The notes beneath the pieces are model-generated. The model saw only the letters and a program-made list of their open reading frames with translations, had not been told where the DNA came from and did no database searches. 64,000 nt of DNA from Stichopus chloronotus (lineage: Eukaryota > Echinodermata > Holothuroidea > Aspidochirotida > Stichopodidae): positions 29,638,769 through 29,702,768 of the forward strand of contig CM037836.1 in the NCBI GenBank assembly GCA_021234535.1, read 5' to 3'. Both the position numbers and the translations under genes were made by a program. Below, piece by piece: positions 1 through 34,844 of this stretch (the first letter of the stretch is position 1; each line of letters begins with the position of its first letter).

Positions 1-3000
1 GAGAGATATATCATCGAATACACATGCGTCTACAGGGGGTGAGAAGGTCAACGTGTTCCCTACCCTAGGAAATCATACTAATTGAAAAAAAATGAAGAAA
101 ATGTAAAATTAAGCTTTTGTAGTTGGAAGTGCAAAGTTTCAAGCATGTGTCTTAAAAACTAAAGACTGCATAGCTGAAATTTACAAAATTGGAGGGACCA
201 TAAACAGTACCATGTCTTCATATAATCTGAGAAACATTTTTCATCAAAACATTTCTCTGTATACACTTTATATACCAGACAACAAGTAATGGCGCTCCAC
301 ATAGATATTGTGATTATACTGCTTGTCCCCCACTTCAATCTTTTACCCCTTCACACCCCCTCCCACGGAACTTAAAAATGAAGAATACATAGCTGAAATT
401 CACACTTCTAATCCGACAATCAGAGTGCTATTTCCTGCAACCTGAAAGGCTTTTTTATACGAGACATTTTCGGCTAAGCTACCCTGCAACCGATTGTAGC
501 GATACGCTTATCAGCTTGTCCCCCTTCACATCTTTTATCTTTTCTCTAATCACCTTCATCCCCTCCCTCCCTCCAGTTTTACAAAGGCTGGTTAAACTAC
601 TCCATCAAATTTATTTTTTAGGGTAGTGCAGAGTAGTTAAGACGTCCATGCATGATCAGCTCAATTGACATATATTTGCTACCCCCTCCCCACCTTGATT
701 TTTTTTTCTTCTGTGGACACCTATGTCTCTTAAAACTATGGATCTAGTAACAACCCAGGCAGAGCGAGTCAGGAACCTTGTTGCGATACACGGTAGGTCG
801 CAACAAACTTTGAATGAGATTGAATTAACACGTGTCTTCATGCAAGATGTATCTTCAGTCGATTTAATGATATCTGATATTGAATTACTGATGTAAAAAA
901 TTGTTTATGTCTTTTGAGGATTCTATTTTTACAGATATCTTAAAAGTTCCAGATAACATGAATTTGATTTCTTTAATATCAGCAAATGTCTGAGAAGTAT
1001 GACAGATATCTTTCAATATTTGCTGATATCATTGACGATGACTCCCTCAACTATATGGGCGTCCATTTGCCCCCAAATGCACGGGATGCTCTGGCTTAAA
1101 ATTCAGATGACTTCGTTGTCTTACATCGGTGAATCAACATGGACATCCACAGTGATTCGTAAACATCAGACCGTTCCATTAGAAATGAAGCAAAAGGTAT
1201 TGAAAGTTGTGTATGGAGGGTTGAAGTATCCGTCTGGCAATCAGCAGGTCCCCAGACCAAACGCACAGTGGAAAGACTTGAAAAGTTTCTTGGGAATCAA
1301 ATTTGCTTTTTCAACTGTTTACAATGGTACCGCCAATGGGATATTTGGGGATTTCAATTTGGGGTCATGTTGTTCCGAATTAAGTCTCATTCGCTTCAGC
1401 GATAGGTTGGTCGGGTCAGTCCATGGGCTGCTGAACTGCGTAATGGATGTTAAATGGCCGCCCGTGCCAGGTTTGTTTAGCTCACCCTTTGAAAGTCCAG
1501 GCCATTCTCGTGTTTTAACACGATAAACATGGTGCAGGGTCCTCGTTGAGCCGTCATGCAGGCTTCGTGACCATGAAATTTTCAAATTCAAAATTCAATA
1601 CGAAATTTTAGGCAGGTGTTTTTACGACCATGATGTCAGCTGTATGGAAACTATCTTCGATCTCGTGCAATATGTGGCGTCTTTTGAAATGATATTTTTT
1701 CACAAGAAATCCTATTTTCCACAAAGTTAATCTAACATTTTTTACTTTCCAGCGATACCATTTTTTATTTTTATTATCTTTTATTTTGGGGGGGGGGGAG
1801 GGAGGGGGATTTCCATCTGCAAGGTATCCTTTTCAAGAATCTGGTGCAATGCTTGCGTCTATTGCTGTCACATTTATTCTAGTTCCAGAAATGTTACTCC
1901 AAAATTGTTTTACCTTGTGGTAAAATTATAGTTTTTTTTAACTTAGTTTACTACAAAACGTCGATGCTTGTATAACAAAATAGAGCTATTTCTTGTTCCG
2001 ATAACTTTGGTAAATGCTATATAGCCATGCATCTTGATGAGAAAAAAATGTCATACAATAGCATTTTGATAGGAGGGAGAACGCATGACATGAGTGGTGG
2101 CATGGGAGAGGGTTATAAGGGAGCAGTGTTTCCATTCCCCTATCGAGAAGTTTTTCATCCGCTAGGTAATTTTAGATGGAATCTAATGCAATATTTCTTT
2201 TGAAGTCATATATAGGCCGAAATATAAAAAAAGGAACTATTTCAGAGTTTTTTAAGAGAATTTTGCAATTACCAGGTAACAGACACAATCTAGTGCAATT
2301 TTTGGCGTCTTTTGATGTCATATAATGAGGTGGATTTGAGATATGACAAATTCCTGATTTTCTGACCTATTCTAGAGGTCTGACAATTTTTGGGGATGAA
2401 ACACCCCAGGCCTCTCTATACACCCCTACACCAACGGTCGGAATGGTCCTGCGTGGAAGGTACATCTTGTGGAAGGATTCCAATGTATCATTCGTTGAAT
2501 GTCATATCAAAACATAGTCCTTTTAAAGATGTTATATATCACTCTTTTTCTCGAATAACGTGATAGCCTGTCATTGAAATATTCTGTAATACATTTATCC
2601 ATGAAGCATTATTCCAACCCTATAGAGGGAGGGGGGACAGTTATGAACAAGATATTCGGCACGGACAGTTTGGTTAAACTCTCTTGTTCATATCTCATTT
2701 AGATTTGTATTGTTCTTAGTTTAGGAATATGGTCTTCGTGGTTTTCAATAAACAGTCTGTTACATTCAGGTTTTAAGTGTGCATGATTATACCCTCTCAC
2801 AGAGTGAAAAGCCACTCGGTTCGTAGTTACTGAGTAGCCACGAGCAAAACGCGAGGTAAAGAGAGCAAACAAAAAGTTAAAATTCACAAAGTTCCGAAAT
2901 ATCAGGAGGGATCACTATAAACAAAATTACGTTGATTTTAAGCAACAAATGACGTCATGACAAATTGTTTTAATACTTTAGTGAAGGAGAAGTCACTCCC

Positions 3001-3369
3001 AGACTGACGAGCAATTTCTCTACTGTAGATCTCCTTCGAAAAGGTGGATTACACTTGTTAAAAATAAAAACTTAGTTGTCAGCAGTCTCAGCCACTCGTA
3101 TAGAGAATAATCCACGGCAATGGCTATCGGAAACGTTGGAGTTAAGATTCTATTGATATATATTTTGTACATGCGGTTTCCGATGGTTGAGTGTCTGAAA
3201 CTACACGAAGAGACTCTAAGAAACAAAAAACAAAAGAAAAAACTTTATGAACGTTTTAATTTTTATGAATCGTCAGATGTTGATGCACGCCCTCTTTTTA
3301 CACTGTAATTCAAAAATAATACAATTTTTTTTGACTATATGGTCGGTATGCAATGTTTAGTTTAAAAAA
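1..3369. other. Upstream intergenic DNA, mostly unassigned
   Basis: AT-rich DNA with pyrimidine-rich stretches (300-600, 660-700) and a G-run at 1786-1808. No gene is supported except a possible coding relic at about 985-1300, listed separately. The many short ORFs look like chance. Confidence 0.5.
985..1300 (+). pseudogene. Possible coding relic, family unknown
   Basis: One frame reads MSEKYDRYLSIFADIIDDD and GVHLPPNARDALA before a stop near 1099. The next frame then continues with LEMKQKVLKVVYGGLKYP and NAQWKDLKSFLG. The protein-like composition in two adjoining frames suggests a frameshifted gene or transposon fragment. I do not recognise the family. Confidence 0.22.
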
Positions 3370-3631
3370 AGGATGAGGAGGGACAATTAAGTCCCCATCA
3401 AGGACCCTGGAAAAAAAGATACAAAAATCAAACCCGGTCGCAAAGCCTAAAGTACTTGTCCAGTGCATTCTTAAACCCATTTACACTTCTTGCCATCACT
3501 TCATCCTTAGGCAACCCATTCCACTCATTCACTACCCTCTGAGAAAAGAAGTAACGACGAATATTGATCCTACTATGAACCTTCTGGTCATAGAATGATT
3601 TCATGCACTGCAAGTTAGCATCCAAAGCCAA
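3355..3631 (-). mobile_element. 3' end of a non-LTR retrotransposon (LINE), RT C-terminus
   Basis: Minus-strand reading 3631-3428 gives SRINIRRYFFSQRVVNEWNG and SVNGFKNALDKYF. This is the standard C-terminal tail of LINE reverse transcriptases (FFSxRVVxxWNxLP, SVxxFKNxLDKYF). It is followed by a short 3' UTR with the hairpin GGGACTTAATTGTCCC near 3384-3399 and an AAACTAAAC tail. The 5' part is missing. Confidence 0.75.
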
Positions 3632-4239
3632 TTAAGTGTAAGCACTTTGTCGTAATATGCCCATGTGTTGCAGAGACAAGTCTGCAATGCGCCTGAATGA
3701 AGTTGACAGAAAAAAAACATGATGTGTTATAGATGCAGTTGAAAACAGAGTATGACTGTGTCTTTACCACAGACCCATAACTTGTAATGGTAATGGGGTT
3801 ATTATTTCATCTTTACTACTTTAGTTCATCAACCTAACAGGACTGCATACAATTAACACTAACTTACGTCACTACACACATCTTATCCAACTTCACGCTG
3901 GATATCCATCACTGACACTTTTTCTTGACCTCCCCGACGCATTCTTAGGAGACTACACCAATATCATTCCTTCCCCCCCCCAAAAAAAAAAAGAAAAAGA
4001 AAAAAAAAGACAACAACTATAGACTACACGTAAGTAAAATCACCGTTAAATTTTGTTCACAGCTGAAGGTAAGTAAAATGGTAGTTAATCAAGTTGGCAA
4101 TCAAGTTCAGTCTTGCTTGAATGGTCATGACGAGACAGGGATAGTAGCCAGGAGGAGGAACTTGGGGGACGCCCCCTTGAGCAGTTTTGAGGTATTTTGA
4201 TTATTTGTTAGTTAGCAGTTTCGGTCAAAGAGACTGTTT

Positions 4240-4500
4240 GCGACCGAGTTGACAAAGGTGGTGGCAAACAAAGCTTGGCAACCGGGAGGTTCTGGGTGTA
4301 ATCCCATCTGTTCGGGTCGTAGTTAAATGGCTTTGTCGTCCAAGAGTAATCTAATGAAATTTTCCATCTGAACTGATCTTATGGAAGAAGATACCAAATT
4401 TGATCCAAAATTGCTAAGTCGATAGTCACCTGACGTGAAGTTGTAAGTCACAGGATTCTCCAAACTTGAGTAGTCACTTAGCGTCATTTAGTCTAAATAA
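4240..4500 (+). mobile_element. tRNA-derived SINE, copy 1
   Basis: The head has a tRNA-like B-box region (GGTTCTGGGTGTAATCCC). The body contains TTTTCCATCTGAACTGATCT, ACCAAATTTGATCCAAAATT and TAGTCACCTGACGTGAAGTT. It shares the same order of blocks with copies near 33.6, 35.8 and 54.1 kb. It sits just upstream of PGGT1B. Confidence 0.6.
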
Positions 4501-4656
4501 CTGCCGTTCAGTTCAAAGCACGGTGCCGGTTGCTAATGTTGTCAGTGAAACCAGAATGCGGTGTCCGCATCTGGCCGTACCGTAGGATCAAAGATTCTGG
4601 TCTTTGATCGTGTTTCATGGACTTCAGTGTCTCACACACGTCAGTTATAACACACA

Positions 4657-27120
<22,464 letters not shown>

Positions 27121-30100
27121 TATCAAGCTAAAATTAGAAAAAAGAAAAACTCATTTACAATATTTCCTTCTTTCGTAGAGAATTATTTTGTACTTTGTGT
27201 CTTAAACAACTCGAAGACTTACAAGTGTGTGACATACCAACAGACGTGAAACCTTGTGTTAGAATTTTGTTGCCACAGCGATAGTTTTTGTCACATCTTT
27301 TGTGTCATGATTTATTTTTCTAATATTTCTTTTCAGGGATAAATTAATGTGTGCTGTGTTGTCTGCAGCATGTAGATGCTGTAGTACATATACTGGACAT
27401 TGTTTGTCGTATTACAGTCATACTGTAATTATTTCTGATAGGCTGATTAATGGAGAATGTGAATTAACCTAGAAGATAGACTGATGCAATTTTCATTCTT
27501 GATTTGACACATTTACAGTTCTAAGTGGCCACTTTCCCAGCAGAAGGTAAACCTGAAACAAAGATAGTGAGATCAGCATTGCTAAATTGCAGATCTATAG
27601 TAGATTATCTCTTTTGAAACACGCTTCCAATAGTATCCCCAAAATATGTATATTTCTACTTGAATGGACACCTGTGGATTGATTTCACTTTTTCTGAAGG
27701 CGCACTGGCCACTTGTCCATGTCACAATTGAAATTGCTGGCTAAGAGATGAAAAAAAGAAAACAATGCACTGTGGTTGTCAGTGTGTAACATCACTATAG
27801 TACCCACTACTTCCCAGATAAACTCAAATACCAGTGTCTCAAAAGGAGTGTGTCAAATTTTGGGGGACTTTCACCAAAATGGAAATTGGTTCCTCTGGTA
27901 AATATCAATCGATTAATGTTAAGTATCCATTTCATCCTATGAAATCAAGTACTATATGACAATTGGTTGTCTTCTTCAGAAGAAATCTGTCCTTCAAAAG
28001 TATTGGATTAAGATTATTGATAAGTGGTAAGGCTTTGAAACCTAATATTCTAATCTCATTCTTAGAGACAGAGTCACAAAAGAGAAAATTGTACTGTCCC
28101 ACAACTGTGTGGTCAGAGTGGCCACTGCAGGTGTTGATGCACAGCTGGTAGATGCCACAGTCATCAACAGGTGTGGCATATTCCAATGTTTGTAATCTTA
28201 TAAAGATGAAACTTTGCGGTGTAACCTAGTCCTTCCTTCTCTTCATACTTCTAAAGTATAAATACCTCTCAAGATGTATCATGTTGGATATTATGATTTA
28301 ATGAAAATGACTGTCCAGGGAAAAACAAGATCTTAGGTGGTGGGATGGAGGGGGGGGGGAAGGAAGGGCAAAGCTCTATTAAATAGTCTTTGAGGTAAAA
28401 AAATTCTTGTAATAACTTTTTTTGTCCTGGCTTTGTATCCAGTCTTTAGTTTTGAAGTTTGTATAAAACATTGACTTAATTCAGGAGATCTTGTGTATAA
28501 CATTATGCATAACTAGACCCTTTGTGTAACAGATGACCAATTGCTGGACACTGCTTTGCATTCTAAAAGAAAAATATGTAGTGAAGAAGGATAAGAAGAT
28601 GTGAGATAGAATTAACAAGACTTTCTTTGCAGTCTCCATTGAGTTTAAACCATAAACAGGTATCCTGCAAAGAGCTGAGTAAAAGCTGACTTTATGAAAT
28701 TCCAGCAAAACCTTCTTTCCTAGTCAACAGAATACCTGATCTAAATTCGATTTTTCCTCAGATGCGGGTCTTTCTTGAAGGGAAGTCTTTTGCTTTCTGT
28801 CGAGATAAAAATTTCTTCTGTCAGCTCAATTTCTGGTTGTAGTTGTGTTTTGGCACATTTGTGGCAATACAGCTCAGAATAAGTATCGCATTACGACCAT
28901 CTTTCTGTGAGTTTTACCAATTTTGCATTTTCGTCTTTGTTGATTTCTTCAATACAGAAGGATCCAACTTGCCTCCATGAAACCAAATATCAGACCAATG
29001 TGACAAAAGAAGGAAATTCTGAATTCTTTTGCAATCTGTTTTTGATGAAACTACAGAATAATAAATTAGACAGAATAACTGGTTAAGAGAGCTAGCTCTC
29101 TCCAAGGGCAGTAGTGTTTATTATTACCACTGTTTGACAACCATTATCTAAGCTATTTGACATTATTTAACCAGAAACTTTAAATTTTGTGGATATTTCT
29201 TTAACATCCTTTGCTTTGGCTGACCTTGTATATTAGTTTACAGGATGCATGCTGCTCAAAGTAGAATGTTGCTTGTACACCTATACCTTTTGTGCACAGA
29301 GCATTTATTTAGCTTGTGTTTGTCAATGTAAGGTTGGTATTCATAGTTTAGTTGTAGTAGTGGCTGCACATCGACGTTTTTTTTCTGCATAATTGTAAAA
29401 CTCCTTGTCCTCCCCAAAGTAAGAAATTTTTTTTGGTTTTAAAGATTAAAAGAACACGCTGTTTGCACGTTTCACCGAGAAAAGATTGAAAACATAGAAA
29501 ATAAAGGGCAGTATAAAACTAAGGGTGAGCGATTGTCATGTTACGGAATACATGACAGTTATACTGTAATGAAGTGCATTTCTGCAGATGTTACAAGGTT
29601 GCGTATGATTTCAAAGGAAATGGCCTATTGGCTTTATCCTCCCTCCATTGTTTGGATTTACAAGTTAACAGCAACAATAGTTAAATTAAGGTGAGAAATG
29701 TCTCATGAAAAGGGTAATAATTAATTGTATTACTCAATGAGTTGCAACGAATCGTCCCATTTAAAAAGTTGTGATGATTTACATTCGTTAATGAGTTGCG
29801 GTAAGTGATCTTATGTAGCGAGTTATAAAATGTTGAAACTTTTCCCATCCATTATTACATGCATTCCATTTGCAATCAGCTATCCTTATTTGAAGTGTTG
29901 CTATTATTTTTAAACCCACCTGAACTGCGCACATACCTGTTGTGAGCTGCTAACCTTTTTCAGTTTCTGCAATCTGACAAGCAGTTTAGCATAACTTTTT
30001 TAATATTTCTTTTCAACACTGTCATTGTATTATCTCTTCTTTCTCTCAGTTTTTCTCCCAAAACTAATTGACCTATATTGATCTCTGCTACTTTACGTAA

Positions 30101-33100
30101 AATTTCCTGCCATTTGGAACTATCTGATATTACTTTGAATTATGTGATCTTTTTCAATGCTGTGTCAACCTCAAGGTCGGACCCTGGGTGTATCAAATGT
30201 ATTTCTCACTGAATTGAAATGCTGAAATCATCAACAGTTATTACTGATTATCAGTTCACGCACCTCTCCCCTTACTCCTGCCAAGGTCTTTACACAATGA
30301 CATGTCTAAAGCTAATGGGCAGGTAGACTCTGCAAGAGTCTGCTTGGGCTGGAAAGTTCCTGTAAATCTTGGTTCCGCCACCTCTGAACACCTACACTGT
30401 ACTGCTCTTCCAGAAGAGTGTTTACTCCCCCCATCCCCACTGATAGATGCCCTTGCAGACTCTGGACACTCGTTTTAATTATGCACACAACTTTTAACTA
30501 ACACCATTGTTTTTCGCTACCGAATTCGGTAGAAGCCAATCACGGCCATCGTGAGAAATGATGGGAGTGATGATGGGGAATGGACCTACGACTTATTAGT
30601 TACGTAACTATCATGGCAATATTCTACTCTCATTCAACTGTTTGAGGCCTCTCTTATCGATATCCTATTTCTGCCGTAGGCAAATCTGGTGATACAGTGA
30701 AAGTTAGCCTAGGTACCATTATTTTCTCTCATTGTTCGATCGCTGCCATTGGCTCATTTCATGAGACCAACGTGTAGTATTTTAATATGTATTAACCCTA
30801 ACATCAAATGTGACTATTCATTTGTACATAATTATATCGAGTGTCCAAAGTCTTTCCGGCGGACGGCGATCGCAGGGAAACGCTATTACTAGATGAGTAC
30901 ATATCCTCGGTTGGCTATAAGTAGGCTGCAGCTCAAATTGTGAGGAATGTATCAAAGGAGGAGAATTCATTCGCCGAGAAAGACTTTGCAAAGTCTAATG
31001 GGCAGGCTGTCATTAGCCAAGGGGGCATTTCAAAGTCTTATGAGATCTGTTTGTATTATAATAGAATTGTTTCCCAGAGTAAAGAATACTTTGATTTTAT
31101 TAAGATTTCATCTGTGGTAGTTGTTAAAGCAAGGTTCTTGAATGTCTTGGTTTCACGGGTATAGTACATAAACTCATTCAAATCCTTTAAAGTGTCAAAG
31201 TTATTCCCTTTATAGCCTTTTACAAACTGTATTATGAAGGTTATGAAATAGTCATTTTAGGAGTATCAAAAAGCAACTTTGGGCCAGTGTGTAACCAGAT
31301 TGCGTGGCTGGCAATCACTTACTGGCAACAGAAAAGCTAGTTCTGTGAAGACAAAACTGCTTTAATGTACTATCCATATTAAACACACTTGTTTATTATC
31401 TTGCTGAAAGTTTTCATTTGTGAAAATTTTCTGCATCACTCTTCAAATGCAATGTTGACCACTCAAAATATTTACAGGAAAATATAATATTTTAATAGAA
31501 GAAATTATTTTGACAATTGACAGTAATCAAGAGGATTTATCTTTTGATGAACAATGGCTAGCTTCATGTCAAAGGCAGCAGCATTGAAATAGACAAACTG
31601 TTTTGTTACAATGTCAACCAAATATCTTAAGAAGAATTCACTGACAACTGAAAAGTCTCAGTTGCAGTGATTTACAGCTTACCTGTTTCCTACTTGCTTC
31701 CTAGCTCAAGTAAGTATTTCTGCCAGATCAGAGGGTTACACCCACAATATGTGCAACATTACTATGTCCCAAACATATCTACATTTTGTAAATTTTCGGT
31801 CATGCTTGATGCAGCTTTTGTATGAAGACAAGATTTTACCATATTGTAGATACATTTATGTTTTCCCTTGTGTTGTTCTAAATTTGCATTGATTTCTATT
31901 TTGTGAAAGAAATTTTCCATTTTGTGAAGCTATAATTTCATATGGTTATCCAAAGGAACGTGAAGATTACATCAAATGTTAACAGTTTTGGTGGGGTTAA
32001 ATTACACCTAAGTAAATGACAAGATATTTATTCAAAAATTATGGGAACATGTTGAAATTGCTATTTATTTGGACATTTTCATATACTTGCTTTTTTGTCT
32101 TCTCAATTTTGTATGTTTTCTATGTTGTACAATCATTTCCCTTTAATGCAAAAAAAAAAAAAAAGGGTAAAATCTTGTCTTTACTGACATATTTATTTTA
32201 AATTTCAATGGTATACTAATTAAGGGGAAGGGGTCAAGGGGGATTCGGAAAGAGAACGGTCTATTGATAATTTGCTGGTAAGAATTTTGAATGATGCATT
32301 TACATCATTATTACAAAGTAGAGTTTGGTATTGTCAGTACACAAGTTGAAAATAAACTTTTGTTGATAATAAAAGTTATTAGGCCATGCTTTTTTCATTA
32401 TTTGTTCGTTGAGTTAGTTCAGTCTACACAATGACAAAAGTCTTCCCAGAATTACATACTGTGGATCACTTTGTGGGAAAAAGTGTCTACTAAATCAGTG
32501 ACATTACACTTTGAATCTTTTCAACAATGCCAATTTCATATTTTAATGGAAATATTGTGTTTGTATTGCAGAAAAAGACATTTTTAAAACCAATATTTAT
32601 GGACACAATGATAGATTTTTTAAATAAGGCAGAATGAAAGCCTTCTTTCCAAGGAATAAGGTTTCTCACGGAGTAATTCACTTATTTGTTGCTCAAAGGT
32701 AATTTGTTCACCTAAACTTTAACAAATTCAAATGATGCATCTTCCATAGCTGACTTAATGAGGATATTATGTTTATTTGTGCGACTGAATGGTTTAAGAA
32801 TGTTTAAAGCTATTTACTCTGTATACGATGTTGGTGCATTTTAAATGCCGTATTTCACTTAAAAATTAAAATATTTCATTTCTATCACTTCCACTCAGAT
32901 ATGTGCAGTTGTGTCCATAACTGTCAACTTTGAATATACAGTGAGTTTCAAACTAAAACACTTATTGGCCTATTTTTGTTCTTTGTAAACAGGAACAAAA
33001 GTTAGGCCATTGAAATATAATGCCACATCTTTTGCTTTGATTCCTCCTTGTTACATTATAAGAAGAGAATGTGACAATTTCTGTAATGCCAACATCTCAC

Positions 33101-33555
33101 TAGAGATAACCTCACTTAACTTAAAAGTAGAACTAAAGTATGCTAGTACAGCAGATGTATTAAACCACAGAATGCATGAAAAATGAGGCGGCTGCAAAAA
33201 TAAAGTTTGCATGACTTCTTCTTCTTGCAAAGATCAATTCTCCATGTTTAATTAAACATTAAACCAAAAAAGAATAAAAGTAACCTTTACACGAAAAGCT
33301 ATTTTGAAAGGGGAAAAACTGTGCCAAGGAGAAAGGTCTGTGCCATCCTAGAGGTAACAGAACACACCTGACAACACCACACTAATAAAATGTACATACT
33401 GTACATTGTGCAGTGCATCACTGCCCTGTATACAGAGAATGGGAGACTCCTAGCATACATATAGTGCAAGACGGCACAGTAAGCTTGACTGTAAGGTACT
33501 AGCAGGAACTGACATCGTATGCATTTAAAGAAATTGGTTGGAGCTCAAGTCAGAC
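27121..33555. other. Intergenic region, no gene recognised
   Basis: PGGT1B 3' UTR, then AT-rich DNA. Perfect palindromes lie at 30517-30532 and 30981-30996, a G-rich run at 28350-28362, and poly-A at 32149-32164. No coding exon with splice support was found on either strand. Confidence 0.5.
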
Positions 33556-33559
33556 TGAT

Positions 33560-33830
33560 GCTGTGGACAAGTGGATAAAGCTGGTGGCATTTGAAGCAAT
33601 GAAGCTTAGCAACTAGGGGGGTCCTGGGTTCAATCCCTGGCAAGGTCACAGTAGGATGGGTTTTTTGTCCAATTGCACTTTACTTCTTCCCATCTGAGTT
33701 GACCTTGTGAAAAAAGATACCAGACTTGATCCAAAATTGTTACAATGGTAGTCACCCAATGTGATGTAACAAGCTTCTTTCACACTTGGGTGGGTTCCTT
33801 AGCATGGCAAAATACGTGCCCTTCAAGGCC
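33560..33830 (+). mobile_element. tRNA-derived SINE, copy 2 (best preserved)
   Basis: GTCCTGGGTTCAATCCCTGG is a near-perfect pol III B box. A box-like GTGGACAAGTGGATAA lies about 50 nt upstream. The body has CATCTGAGTTGACCTTGTGA and GATCCAAAATTGTTAC and ends CACACTTGGGTGGG. Confidence 0.68.
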
Positions 33831-34171
33831 TGAATTATTTAAAATAAGGCCACATAACAATACTGGGGACAGCCTACCCTTACGAAAGATACATCTGCAA
33901 AACTGTTGTGTCACAACTTTAAAAGTTACTGTTTCACTTGTCTGTTTCTCCCATAATGATTCATCAGTTACACAGCATATTCTTTCTCACTTTTATTAAA
34001 ATAATGTAAGCTCTCAAATCATGTAATACACTGCACTGTATCAACAGGGGAAAATTTTGACTGTGTTTCATTCAATTTACGACAATCGGCCAAGATTAAT
34101 TTCATAATCAAAATATCTAATTGCATATATCTGCTGGGACGAATAGAATATTGTCTGCTTAGTTATTGTCT

Positions 34172-34844
34172 TCAAATCTTGAACAAAAATTCTCCATCAG
34201 AATCATAAAACTCTCTTCCTTTTTGTATCATTTTAGGAGGGGTAGCTTTATCTTCTGCTACCTTCAAAAAGTCCAATCGTGTCAGAGAACTAAATGCCTC
34301 TGCTTCCTCCAGCTCATCTTCCAGGTTAAAATTTGCTTCTTCATCCCAGACATCTTCTTGAGAATCTTCGTCCACTTTTCTAGGGCTCCTGCTCTTTACA
34401 TTGACTTCAAGTGATCCAGTTGTTTGTTTCTCTATCCCTCTCATTATTTTACTGTCATTGGTGGATGAAACATAATTACTGTCAAGCGCTTGACGAGTCT
34501 GAGCTGAAGTTTGTTTAGCAGTGTTTAGGACAATCGATGTATCAAACGATGGTGTTTCTCTTTCTGCGTCTGCCCTCCCAGTATTCTTCAAAGCTAACAT
34601 ATCTTGGCGCTTTCTGGTATCACTACGAGGTGTATATTTACTTTTCAGTACTTTCTTGATAGTCATCTCTGAAACCTCAAAACTGGCTGCTAGCTGCGAT
34701 ATCGACCACTCCTCGGGATGTGTTTGCCTTAAGAATCTTATCTTGTCAATGCTGTCCCAAGTCAGCGTCCTTTTCTCACCTCTGAAGCCAAGATATTTTG
34801 CTCGTTTTGCATAATTCATTGCAGACCCTCGTTTTTCAAAATCA
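34172..34844 (-). CDS. NGRN: NGRN exon 2 (neugrin core)
   Basis: Acceptor TTTCTTTCAAAG, then DFEKRGSAMNYAKRAKYLGF and the neugrin core, an acidic linker and the conserved C-terminal GREFYDSDGEF block, ending in TGA at 34172-34174. The frame is open upstream of the acceptor to 34861, but exon 1 phase fixes the start at 34844. Confidence 0.9.

Noticed and set aside
33570..33650. tRNA gene
   Set aside because: Good B box, but the same head and body recur at three other sites, as expected for a SINE.
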